Below, piece after piece: positions 48,636-57,066 of a stretch of DNA of 64,000 nt (position 1 is the first letter of the stretch; each line of letters opens with the position of its first letter). The DNA comes from Paenibacillus barcinonensis (GTDB lineage: Bacteria > Bacillota > Bacilli > Paenibacillales > Paenibacillaceae): NCBI RefSeq assembly GCF_003217495.1, contig NZ_QJSW01000001.1:186001-250000 (forward strand), given 5' to 3'. Position numbers and translations under genes: made by a program. The notes below the pieces were generated by a model that ran no database searches, was not told the DNA's origin, and was given only the letters and a program-made list of their open reading frames with translations.

Positions 48636-48675
48636 TTGACAAAATTACTTGTTTCACATATAGTTGTTATAACAA
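48636..48675 (+). promoter_or_regulatory. Sigma-A promoter with overlapping palindromic operator before the MarR-MFS pair
   Basis: TTGACA (48636-48641) and TATAGT (48659-48664) are 17 bp apart, a near-ideal sigma-A promoter. A perfect 12-bp palindrome TTGTTATAACAA (48664-48675) begins at the last base of the -10 box and covers the start point. The following gene encodes a MarR protein, so this is probably an autorepression site. Confidence 0.75.
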
Positions 48676-48724
48676 TTATATAAATTTAAACGATGTAATT
48701 ACGGAAAGAGAGGCTCATTAATAC

Positions 48725-49147
48725 ATGGATTATTCTCTGGAGCAATCCGTTGGCTTCATGCTTGGACTTACCCATCGCAAATCCGCTGCACTGCTCGCAT
48801 CTCAATTCAAGCCATACGACATCACGACGGAGCAATTCTCTGTCCTTTTTAATGTGAATCGTTCAGAAGGTGTGAACCAGAAGGAGATCGCCGCGCTTGT
48901 TTTTAAGGATCAGCCAACAACAGCACGAATTATTGATTTGCTTGAGAAGAAAGGCTGGGTAGAGCGCCGGACCAGTGAACAGGACCGCCGGGCATATCTA
49001 CTGTATATAACCAAGGAAGGCCGAGCTTTAATTGATATTCTTGTACCGATCGAAAGAGCAATGAATAAAAAACTTGCAGAAGGTATACCTGAAGACCAGA
49101 TGGAAGCATTTAAGCATACTCTTTCCCTCATCAATCGCAATCTGTAA
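48725..49147 (+). CDS. MarR-family repressor adjoining an MFS efflux gene
   Basis: The 140-residue protein has the winged helix-turn-helix of MarR (GVNQKEIAALVFKDQPTTAR; wing EQDRRAYLLYITKEG). The ATG follows AGAGAGG. It ends 31 nt before the MFS gene on the same strand, and the strong promoter ahead of it carries a palindrome that it probably binds. This is the common layout for a drug- or metabolite-inducible exporter. Confidence 0.92.
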   Translation: MDYSLEQSVGFMLGLTHRKSAALLASQFKPYDITTEQFSVLFNVNRSEGVNQKEIAALVFKDQPTTARIIDLLEKKGWVERRTSEQDRRAYLLYITKEGRALIDILVPIERAMNKKLAEGIPEDQMEAFKHTLSLINRNL

Positions 49148-49178
49148 CTATCACAACTCAGGGGGGGAATGTCACACC

Positions 49179-50510
49179 ATGAAAGAACAATCTTCACCTG
49201 TCCGATTATGGACATCCGATTTTATTTTGCTCATGCTATGTAATTTTCTGCTGTTTCTGCAGCTGCACATGATCGTTTCACCACTGCCCTCGTATGTACA
49301 GGATCGTTTCCACGCCAATGCCTTTCAGATCAGTCTATTCACTTGTTTGTTCGCGCTGAGTGCCATTGCCGCACGACTCTACTCCGCCAAAGCGCTGGAG
49401 AAGGGCCTGCGTAATGCGATGATCTATATTGGCCTGTCCATAGCCCTGCTCGCCACGCTTGGCTATTATTTTGCTGCCGGCATTGCTGTGCTGCTGCTGC
49501 TTCGCATGTTATTTGGCGTTGGATTCGGTATGAGCAGCACCGCTTTCCCAACGATGGCCTCGGACATTGTGCCCGTGAAACGAATGGGGGAAGGCATGGG
49601 ATACTTTGGCCTGTCAACAAGCCTTGCTATGTCAATGGGTCCGATCATCGGTGTCACAGTGCTGCAAGGGGCGGGTTTTGTGACACTTATGGTGTGTACT
49701 GCGGCTGTTATCGCTGTCATATACCCACTCAGTTATATTTTGACCCGTAAAAAAGCGGCTCAAACCCAGCATGCCGTCTCAAACCAGCATTCTCAGCCTG
49801 CTGCCGAATCCGCTGCTGCGGTGACCGTTTCAGAAGCTGAGCCTGCTACCTCGGGCGTTGCCGGAAAAGCCCCCTTTAACCGCAAGCTGATTCTGCCAAG
49901 TATACTGAACGGCCTATTATCCATTACTTACGGCGGATTGGTCGGATTTATTGTCTTGTATGGCAAGGAAGCTCATCTTGCGAATCCGGCTTTGTTTTTC
50001 CTTTTTAACGCAATAGCTGTTCTGCTGGTCAGACCTTTTGCCGGTCGTATCTATGACAACAAGGGACCTAAAGCTTTACTGATTCCGGGAGCTGTATGCA
50101 TTGCAGTTGGACTTCTTATTCTTTCCACAGCAGCAACAACACCTGTATTGTTTGCAGCTGCATTTATTTACGGAATGGGTTATGGCTCCATGCAATCGTC
50201 ACTGCAAACCTGGATGATTCAAGTGGTCTCCCCTGCTCAACGCGGGATGGCGAATGGCATGTTTTTAAATACACTTGATCTCGGGATTGCAATCGGTGCA
50301 CTTCTGCTCGGTTCCATCGCTTCCCTGACCAGCTATACTGAAATGTATCGCTACTCTATATTGTTTATGGCACTCTTTCTACTGATCTATCTAATTCAGG
50401 GAAAACGGAGCGGCAGCTTTCAGATCGAAACTCATCCGTTGCTTTCTCACACGCATATCACTGCATCAGATGTTTCAGAACAGCCCCCTTCTGATTCTGA
50501 GAAAAGATAA
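49179..50510 (+). CDS. Major facilitator superfamily transporter
   Basis: This protein of 443 residues has 12 predicted membrane segments and a central cytoplasmic loop rich in Ala/Glu (about residues 205-235). I place the start at the ATG at 49179, with GGGGGGAA upstream; a longer frame overlapping the MarR gene has no membrane start and no site. The arrangement with MarR suggests drug or metabolite export. It resembles the YfhI/YwoG-like group of Bacillus; the substrate is unknown. Confidence 0.9.
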   Translation: MKEQSSPVRLWTSDFILLMLCNFLLFLQLHMIVSPLPSYVQDRFHANAFQISLFTCLFALSAIAARLYSAKALEKGLRNAMIYIGLSIALLATLGYYFAAGIAVLLLLRMLFGVGFGMSSTAFPTMASDIVPVKRMGEGMGYFGLSTSLAMSMGPIIGVTVLQGAGFVTLMVCTAAVIAVIYPLSYILTRKKAAQTQHAVSNQHSQPAAESAAAVTVSEAEPATSGVAGKAPFNRKLILPSILNGLLSITYGGLVGFIVLYGKEAHLANPALFFLFNAIAVLLVRPFAGRIYDNKGPKALLIPGAVCIAVGLLILSTAATTPVLFAAAFIYGMGYGSMQSSLQTWMIQVVSPAQRGMANGMFLNTLDLGIAIGALLLGSIASLTSYTEMYRYSILFMALFLLIYLIQGKRSGSFQIETHPLLSHTHITASDVSEQPPSDSEKR

Positions 50511-50533
50511 CAGGCCGTAGCGCATTGTACAAC

Positions 50534-50592
50534 AAAAACGCGTTTACACCGGGCAAATGCTTCATTTGCTTACGGAGTAGACGCGTCTTTGC
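50534..50592. terminator. Bidirectional terminator between two convergent MFS genes
   Basis: AACGCGTTTAC-CCG-GCAAATG pairs with CATTTGC-CGG-GTAGACGCGT around a CTT loop, with small internal loops. Confidence 0.75.
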
Positions 50593-50632
50593 TTTACCCT
50601 TTTCAGACATATTCATTATTGAGAGAAGCATG

Positions 50633-51937
50633 TCAAAACGGACTTTTTTTACGGCGCAGAGGGGCCCTGTAGGCTGGCTCTGTTTCATTTTTCTGCTCAT
50701 GCTGATGCCGCTGCTTCCGATCTCCTTCGGAGGATGACTGTCCTCCCTGATCCGGCTTCACCGCTAACAAGGTAAGTAAAGCGCCAGATGCGCCGGATGC
50801 AGCCAGAATGCCAAACAGCAGGAAATGATGGGCACCAATGAGCAAGGACACGACAGGCGGGCCCAGGGATACTCCGATAAAACGCATGCTGCTGAACAAA
50901 GCCGTTATCGTGCCTCGCTGTTTTTTATCCACACCTTCGGTAATTAACGTATCAAGACACGGCAGTGCGGCCCCGATCCCGACGCTGCCTAGCGTAAATA
51001 ACCCCACGACAACATAGATATTGTCGAACATGCCGATGATCCCCAGCGATACCGTAACCAGAGCAAGTCCAGTGAAGCCGAGCCATTTCATTCTGGATTT
51101 GTTTTTGCCGATCCATTTGCCTGTGAAAAAAGATGCAAGACATAATGCAGCCAGCGGTATCGCCAGTACAAGGCCTTTCACAACGCCCTTTAACGCAAAT
51201 TCACTCTCCAGCGTCTCGGAAAGGTAATATAGCACGCCAAAAAGAAGAAACATGCAGATTCCTCCAATGGCAAACAAAGCATATAACCAACGTCCCTTTT
51301 GTTTTAGAACGTCACGAATAGACGCAATAAATTCAGAAAATGTCGGGGGTTTTTCATGTCTCTTCGGCGTTTTAACCAGAAAAATAACAAGCAATAGTGA
51401 AAATAGACAAAGCACAGGAACAGCCAGAAACGGTGAATACCAGAGCCAGACCGCCAGCGCTGCTCCCAGAATCGGACTAAGCACTTTGCCAAACGTATTA
51501 GAGGTTTCAATAATGCCCAGACTTTTGCTTACCTGGTCCTCGTCCTTAAACATATCCCCAACCAGTGGAATGACAATGGGAAAAGCACCTGCCGCACCGA
51601 TCCCCTGTAAAAACCTTCCTGCAAGAATCGTCCAGTACGCGATATTTCCTTCCATCATCCATGCCGCGGCACCCGCGACACCCCCACCCACCGCTGCAAT
51701 AACAAGGCTGGGGATAATTACAGCTTTCCTGCCAAACCGATCCGATAAATATCCTGCCAGCGGAATTAGCAGAATGGCCACTACAGCATATACCGTAATC
51801 AGCATACTTACCTTGAATGAAGATACCTTCAATTCCCGTTCAATCTGTGGCAAAATCGGTATAAGCATGGAGTTCCCTAACGTCATAATGACAGGGATAG
51901 AAGCAAGTGCGACGAGGTCCCACTTTTTATCAGACAT
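50633..51937 (-). CDS. MFS multidrug-efflux-type transporter
   Basis: The 434-residue protein has 12 predicted membrane segments and the MFS motif A between helices 2 and 3 (GYLSDRFGRKAVI). The start MSDKKWDLVALASIPVIM and the motif GNSMLIPILPQIERELKVS are typical of the Bacillus drug:H+ antiporter group (DHA1; YitG/Blt-like). The C-terminal 35 residues are very polar (His/Gln/Glu-rich). No regulator gene is adjacent. It is convergent with the other MFS gene. Confidence 0.9.
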   Translation of the reverse strand: MSDKKWDLVALASIPVIMTLGNSMLIPILPQIERELKVSSFKVSMLITVYAVVAILLIPLAGYLSDRFGRKAVIIPSLVIAAVGGGVAGAAAWMMEGNIAYWTILAGRFLQGIGAAGAFPIVIPLVGDMFKDEDQVSKSLGIIETSNTFGKVLSPILGAALAVWLWYSPFLAVPVLCLFSLLLVIFLVKTPKRHEKPPTFSEFIASIRDVLKQKGRWLYALFAIGGICMFLLFGVLYYLSETLESEFALKGVVKGLVLAIPLAALCLASFFTGKWIGKNKSRMKWLGFTGLALVTVSLGIIGMFDNIYVVVGLFTLGSVGIGAALPCLDTLITEGVDKKQRGTITALFSSMRFIGVSLGPPVVSLLIGAHHFLLFGILAASGASGALLTLLAVKPDQGGQSSSEGDRKQRHQHEQKNETEPAYRAPLRRKKSPF

Positions 51938-52087
51938 ACCCTAACCACCTTCGCAGATTCTACACACATCAGCGTTATTGTCGGTTAGACTAAGGTTGAT
52001 TATTCAGGATATGTCAAAATGGATTTCCTTAGCGAAACCGAATCGTTTCCACTATTCCAGCAATGGTGCTGTCCTCTCCAGATCAAC

Positions 52088-52117
52088 AAACGGACGGTGC
52101 CTTACGCACCGTCCGTC
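52088..52117 (-). terminator. Terminator of the alpha-xylosidase gene
   Basis: On the minus strand CGGACGGTGCGTAAGGCACC-GTCCG is followed by TTTGTTG, 18 nt past the stop codon. Confidence 0.85.
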
Positions 52118-52133
52118 CGCCTATTGCAGCATG

Positions 52134-54452
52134 TTACAGCTCTATAGTAAGCTCGCTTGCACCAGCTGCTGCAGTCACGATAATCCCTTGTGATCCGGCT
52201 TGCTGCGTGCCACCCTTTATACTGGATACAGACTCAATGCCACGAAGCACGATGCTCCACGGCTTGCCTGCACCTGCCGCGCGAATGTCCAGCTTCGACC
52301 CGCTCCGTGTTACTGCGACTTGTAATTCACGTTCTGCGGTTTGATTAACAACTACAGCCTGTGCTGTCTCTCCATCAGCAAGCTCGAACAAATGCAGGGA
52401 TACGTTATCGGCAAAATCATAATCCGGTTTGCTGTCCACAGCGCCCACCGCAATCAGACTGTTAGGCTTGATCATAATTGGCAATGTTTTGAAATCATGA
52501 TGCTCACTGATCCAGCGTCCTCCCTGAACCTTGGCTCCTGTCAAATAATTCGTCCATGTGCCCTCGGGGAGGTAATAACGCACGTCACCTTGCTGGTTAA
52601 AAATCGGCGCAACCAGAATGGAATCACCAAACATATATTGCAGGTCAAGCGTTGCACAGGTTGGATCATCTGGGTACTCCAGCACCATCGCACGCATCAT
52701 GGGCAGACCCTTTACAGAAGATTCCACCGCAGAATTAAACAGATACGGCATAAGACTGAGCTTCAGCTTCGTAAAATCACGTACAACATCAACTGCCTCT
52801 TCATCGAACAACCACGGTACACGATACGACTCGTTGCCGTGCAGCCGGCTGTGGGAAGAAAGTAACCCGAACTGTACCCAGCGCTTATACACATCCGGCT
52901 CTGCTGTCGCTTCGAATCCGCTAATATCATGGCTCCAGAAGCCAAACCCGGAGAGTCCGAGCGACAAGCCGCCACGCAGTGATTCTGCCATGGACGAATA
53001 GTTCGACGAGCAATCGCCGCCCCAGTGTACAGGGAATTGCTGACCACCTACGGTTGCGGAGCGGGCAAACAAAGCCGCTTCATTTTTACCGAGGTTTTCT
53101 TCCAGCACATCAAATACCGCTTTGTTGTAGAGGAATGTGTAATAGTTGTGCATTTTCACCGGATCGGAGCCGTCGTAGTACACAACATCTGTCGGGATTC
53201 TTTCGCCAAAGTCGGTCTTGAAGCAGTCCACGCCCTGGTCAATCAATCCTTTCAGCTTGTCTTTATACCATGCAGTCGCCTCTGGATTCGTGAAATCCAC
53301 GAGCCCCATACCAGCCTGCCACTTATCCCACTGCCATACACTGCCATCGGCCGTTTTGACGAGATAGCCTTTTTCCATGCCTTCATCAAACAAAAGGGAT
53401 TTCTCGGCAATATACGGGTTAATCCAGGCACAGATTTTTAGCCCTTTATCCTTCAACCGCTTCAGCATACCTTCCGGGTCCGGGAACATGTCCTTGTCCC
53501 ATTCAAAATCACACCACTGATACTCCTTCATCCAGAAGCAGTCAAAGTGAAAAACGGAAAGCGGCAGATCACGCTCAGCCATCCCATCTACAAAGTGATT
53601 CACCGTCGCTTCATCATAATCTGTTGTAAACGACGTCGTCAGCCATAGCCCAAATGTCCATGCTGGCGGCAAGACCGGCTTGCCTGTCAGCTTGGTGTAG
53701 TTATCGAGCACCTCTTTTGGATTAGCACCGCCAATAATGAAATACTCCAGTGTTTCGCCCTCTACACTGAACTGCACCTTCGATACATTTTCAGATGCAA
53801 TCTCGTAGGATACCTTTTCAGGATGATTAACAAAGACGCCATATCCTTTGTTCGACAGATAAAACGGAATGTTCTTGTACGCCTGCTCACTGCTTGTACC
53901 GCCATCCTCGTTCCAGATCTCCACAACCTGACCATTCTTCACAAACGGAGTGAAGCGTTCACCCAGGCCATAGACATACTCGCCCACGCCCAGCTCCAGC
54001 TGCTCCCGGAAAAATGCACCTTCTGTCGCTGACTCAATATAAGCCGGACCTCTCCAGCCGCTGCCTGTCAAACGTTTATCGTTATAATGGAAGCCGATAT
54101 CCCAGCCCTTTAATTTGTTCACGCTTACACGAAGATTTCCGCTTTTCAGCTCTGCACCATGCTCATCTTGTGTAATTTCTACATCGGTATTCAATGTGTT
54201 CAGAGCAAACTCGGGCCCGGGATTAAATTTGCCCTTGTGGTGGTTCAGCTGTACACGAATAACGTCCGGCATAGGCGAGCTGTAGGTTGCTTTGAGCAGT
54301 GTTCCGTTCAAGGTGTCCCCTTTGCGCTCAATGCGTTTCGTTGCTGCATATACAGTCAAGGAATCACCCTTTTGTACAATATCTCGAACATCCGCCGGAT
54401 TTTGAACATGATATCCATCACGGATTTGCCAGTAGCCATCGGTAAATTTCAT
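52134..54452 (-). CDS. yicI: Alpha-xylosidase, glycoside hydrolase family 31 (YicI type)
   Basis: The 772-residue cytoplasmic enzyme has the same length as E. coli YicI and the same active-site blocks: FHFDCFWMKEYQWCDFEWD, nucleophile Asp414 in DCFKTDFGERIPTD, acid/base Asp480 in HWGGDCSSNY, and WSHDISGFE. Both aspartates lie two residues before their YicI counterparts (416, 482). YicI-type enzymes remove alpha-1,6-linked xylose from xyloglucan oligosaccharides and isoprimeverose. With the GH74 gene and beta-galactosidases in the window, this completes a xyloglucan-degrading set. The ATG follows GAAGGAGG. It is divergent from an AraC gene, with a cre-like box between. Confidence 0.95.
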   Translation of the reverse strand: MKFTDGYWQIRDGYHVQNPADVRDIVQKGDSLTVYAATKRIERKGDTLNGTLLKATYSSPMPDVIRVQLNHHKGKFNPGPEFALNTLNTDVEITQDEHGAELKSGNLRVSVNKLKGWDIGFHYNDKRLTGSGWRGPAYIESATEGAFFREQLELGVGEYVYGLGERFTPFVKNGQVVEIWNEDGGTSSEQAYKNIPFYLSNKGYGVFVNHPEKVSYEIASENVSKVQFSVEGETLEYFIIGGANPKEVLDNYTKLTGKPVLPPAWTFGLWLTTSFTTDYDEATVNHFVDGMAERDLPLSVFHFDCFWMKEYQWCDFEWDKDMFPDPEGMLKRLKDKGLKICAWINPYIAEKSLLFDEGMEKGYLVKTADGSVWQWDKWQAGMGLVDFTNPEATAWYKDKLKGLIDQGVDCFKTDFGERIPTDVVYYDGSDPVKMHNYYTFLYNKAVFDVLEENLGKNEAALFARSATVGGQQFPVHWGGDCSSNYSSMAESLRGGLSLGLSGFGFWSHDISGFEATAEPDVYKRWVQFGLLSSHSRLHGNESYRVPWLFDEEAVDVVRDFTKLKLSLMPYLFNSAVESSVKGLPMMRAMVLEYPDDPTCATLDLQYMFGDSILVAPIFNQQGDVRYYLPEGTWTNYLTGAKVQGGRWISEHHDFKTLPIMIKPNSLIAVGAVDSKPDYDFADNVSLHLFELADGETAQAVVVNQTAERELQVAVTRSGSKLDIRAAGAGKPWSIVLRGIESVSSIKGGTQQAGSQGIIVTAAAGASELTIEL

Positions 54453-54580
54453 CTTGGATTACCTCCTTCGGTTATACTATAATGATATTGATATAAATGA
54501 TGAATTTCTTCTTCTATTTTGATCAAATATATCAGGATTTTGATATTATAGACGTTATATCGTTGATTCTCAGCATACAA

Positions 54581-54594
54581 TGCAAGCGATTACA
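54581..54594. promoter_or_regulatory. CcpA cre-like site between alpha-xylosidase and AraC genes
   Basis: TGCAAGCGATTACA matches the loose cre consensus TGNAANCGNWNNCA in full. It lies 31 bp upstream of the AraC start codon and 129 bp upstream of the GH31 gene. Confidence 0.55.
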
Positions 54595-54624
54595 TTTTGA
54601 TTAGGATATAAGGAGGGGCCTTAT

Positions 54625-55551
54625 ATGGAACGTGAACGTTTACGGGAGGATCGCATTCATGGCAATGCCATGTACCCGGTTAGTGTGTATCCCGACATTC
54701 AGCAGCTAAATGGTGACAGCATCCTCGATTGTCACTGGCATGACGAGATGGAGTTTACGCTGGTCACGCAAGGCTCTGCTATGTTTCAGATTGACATGAA
54801 GCGAATTGAAGTCAAGGCAGGCGAGGCGATATTTGTTCATCAAGGCGAGATTCATGCAGGAAACCTGAGAGGCACTGAGCCCTGTGTATTTTCCTCTATT
54901 GTGTTTCATGTCGATCTGCTTGGCAGCCATAATTTTGACGCAGTACAGGAGAAGTTTATCGCACCCCTTATACGAAAAAACGTACGACTCCCCTCTCATA
55001 TTACGGCAGATGAGGCCTGGGGAGCAGAAGTGCTGGCATATCTGATGCGTATCTTTGCAGATCATGCGGCCGGGGCAGTCACCTGTGAGATGACCACGAA
55101 AGCTTACCTCTACCTGATGTTTGCCCGTATGTTTGAGTACCGTAACGAGCTGCCAACCAAGGGCTCCGTTCACGGGGGAAGCTCGGACAAGGTGGAACGC
55201 CTGAAATCGGTGCTAGGTTATATACACAAGCGTTATCCTGAACCGCTCAAGCTGAAGGAGCTCGCGGACGAAGCGAACATGAGCGAAGGGCATTTCTGCC
55301 GCTTTTTCAAACAGATGGTGCAGAAGAGTCCGGTGGACTACATTAATTATTATCGTGTGCAGCAGGCCTGCTACCAGCTTGAGAATACGGATCATAAAAT
55401 TGTCGATATTGCGATGGACGTTGGTTTTGAGCATCTGAGCTACTTTATTACTACCTTTAAGAAGCACAAGCATACCACCCCGTCCCATTATCGCAAAATG
55501 TTTACGCAAAGCATGACACTTGAGCCTGATTCCTTTACCCAGCTCCTCTAA
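54625..55551 (+). CDS. AraC-family transcriptional regulator, divergent from the alpha-xylosidase gene
   Basis: The 308-residue protein has an N-terminal cupin domain (LDCHWHDEMEFTLVTQGSAMF; GEAIFVHQGEIHAGN) and a C-terminal AraC double helix-turn-helix (LADEANMSEGHFCRFFKQMV; MDVGFEHLSYFITTFKKH; ending TTPSHYRKMF). The ATG follows AAGGAGGGG. It probably activates the divergent GH31 gene in the presence of a xyloglucan-derived sugar. Confidence 0.93.
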   Translation: MERERLREDRIHGNAMYPVSVYPDIQQLNGDSILDCHWHDEMEFTLVTQGSAMFQIDMKRIEVKAGEAIFVHQGEIHAGNLRGTEPCVFSSIVFHVDLLGSHNFDAVQEKFIAPLIRKNVRLPSHITADEAWGAEVLAYLMRIFADHAAGAVTCEMTTKAYLYLMFARMFEYRNELPTKGSVHGGSSDKVERLKSVLGYIHKRYPEPLKLKELADEANMSEGHFCRFFKQMVQKSPVDYINYYRVQQACYQLENTDHKIVDIAMDVGFEHLSYFITTFKKHKHTTPSHYRKMFTQSMTLEPDSFTQLL

Positions 55552-55565
55552 TTGGCGAAAACACC

Positions 55566-55606
55566 AAAAAGGTGCCGCAGCCACCACTTCTGCAAGCACC
55601 TTTTCC
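55566..55606 (+). terminator. Probable terminator of the AraC gene
   Basis: AAAAAGGTGC-CGCAG and CTGCAA-GCACCTTTTC form an imperfect stem about 15 nt after the stop codon. Confidence 0.6.
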
Positions 55607-55724
55607 CTTTTCAGCTTTTACGTTTTTACCTTTGATGACGTTAAGTTAAAACCGATTTAAAGGATTCATGGAAGCCAGCCTTCAAGCCTCCTATCCCTTG
55701 TTCATTGCTGAACAAGTGCACTTC

Positions 55725-56654
55725 TTATTTCTTCAACGTTTTCCAGGACGTATACTCATGAATGGAGAACCCGTTGAAGGATGGATGCACACTTGCCATG
55801 TTCTCTACCAGCTTTAGCTGCTCTTCCATGTATGCTTCCCCCTCTTCGTAGAACGTAATAAAATTCCCTTCCTTGCTCTGCTTGGTTTCTACGGCAATCG
55901 AGATCGTTTTACCAACGGAGGCTGCATCAATTAATTCATCTTTCGCAACATTATAGATCGCTGCTGCTGTGTCCCGATAAGCCATGATGGTGATTGAATC
56001 AAATTTACGAATCATCCAGCTGCTTACAGCCATCGTGGAACCCGGAATTTTGTAATTGTCCAGCCAGAACGGAAGGTCAGCTCCGACCGGCATTTTCATA
56101 GCCGCAGCACGCTCCACAATATAATTCACATTTCCCTGCCACTGTGTGATGACACCAGCCTGATTCGTTTTCCACTGTGGATGTACATGTGGCTCAATGT
56201 CCAGATGAATGCCCGCAAACTTCTCCTGGGACAAGGCCTGCGCCTGATAAGCCTCAATCCAGTCCATGAAGGAAACAATCTGATTCCGGCTCTCCGTCAG
56301 GCCCCAGGCAGAACGTCCGTCCATGATATCTACAGCGATATTTTGCGCCCGCGCAAGACGAATAAAGCTTTTATATTCAGGGATTTTGATGTCACGGTTA
56401 ATTTGCAGATAGATGGTATTCACATCGTTCTCCGCAGCAAAATGGAGCAAATCCTGTGTGTTGCTTCTAATCTGAGTGGTATCCCATACCCAGGTAGCTC
56501 TCACGGGCCGATCCAGCTTGCCATGGATTGTAGCGTAGCTATCCACACGTTCATCGGAACCTATCGCAGACACCTTGGAGGAACAGGCCGTGCTCAAACA
56601 CAAGATCAGGCAACTCATCAGCAGCATGAAACGAATTTCTCTTTTGGTTTTCAT
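55725..56654 (-). CDS. Secreted lipoprotein with probable TIM-barrel glycoside-hydrolase-like fold, function unknown
   Basis: I use the ATG at 56654 (MKTKREIRFMLLMSCLI), with AGGGAGTG upstream. The N-terminus is a lipoprotein signal with lipobox LSTAC. The mature part (about 280 residues) alternates strands and helices as in a TIM barrel: ATWVWDT, VNTIYLQINRD, NIAVDIMDG, FAGIHLDIEPHVHPQW, VGADLPFWLD, ITIMAYRD, ISIAVETK and FNGFSIHEY. The acidic LDIEPH strand end resembles the D-x-E active site of GH18-like enzymes, but I cannot name the family. It is a single gene, followed by an unrelated adenine deaminase gene on the same strand upstream. Confidence 0.75.
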   Translation of the reverse strand: MKTKREIRFMLLMSCLILCLSTACSSKVSAIGSDERVDSYATIHGKLDRPVRATWVWDTTQIRSNTQDLLHFAAENDVNTIYLQINRDIKIPEYKSFIRLARAQNIAVDIMDGRSAWGLTESRNQIVSFMDWIEAYQAQALSQEKFAGIHLDIEPHVHPQWKTNQAGVITQWQGNVNYIVERAAAMKMPVGADLPFWLDNYKIPGSTMAVSSWMIRKFDSITIMAYRDTAAAIYNVAKDELIDAASVGKTISIAVETKQSKEGNFITFYEEGEAYMEEQLKLVENMASVHPSFNGFSIHEYTSWKTLKK

Positions 56655-56970
56655 ATTTATACACTCCCTTGAAATTAAGCAGCTCATACGTATAAATCCA
56701 GATGAATTGTTGTCGTTTATTATTCACTTTTGCACTTTAATGGAAGCACGATAAATGAAAACTTCTTTTATACGCAATATCACCTCTAAGACTCATGACG
56801 AAAGAATCATATAACTTTATTTCGGGATTTCACAGTTCTGAATACATAGTCCAAAAGTCACAAATATCAATATTTTATGTAAAATATACAATCCAACTAC
56901 GACTTCAGTCATTCTCCTCGTTTCGAGAGAGGCAATTCTCCAGACCTAGTGAGCGCTTTCTTTTTTCAAA

Positions 56971-56997
56971 CAAAAAAAAACCGCCCGAGGGCGGCTT
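56971..56997 (-). terminator. Terminator of the adenine deaminase gene
   Basis: On the minus strand AGCCGCCCTCGGGCGGT is followed by nine T. A clear intrinsic terminator about 70 nt past the stop. Confidence 0.92.
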
Positions 56998-57066
56998 GTG
57001 ATTAACAATAGTAAAAATAATCTTCATCTTGCTTGCGTGGAAACGTTCTTCTTGTCTACAGTCCGC

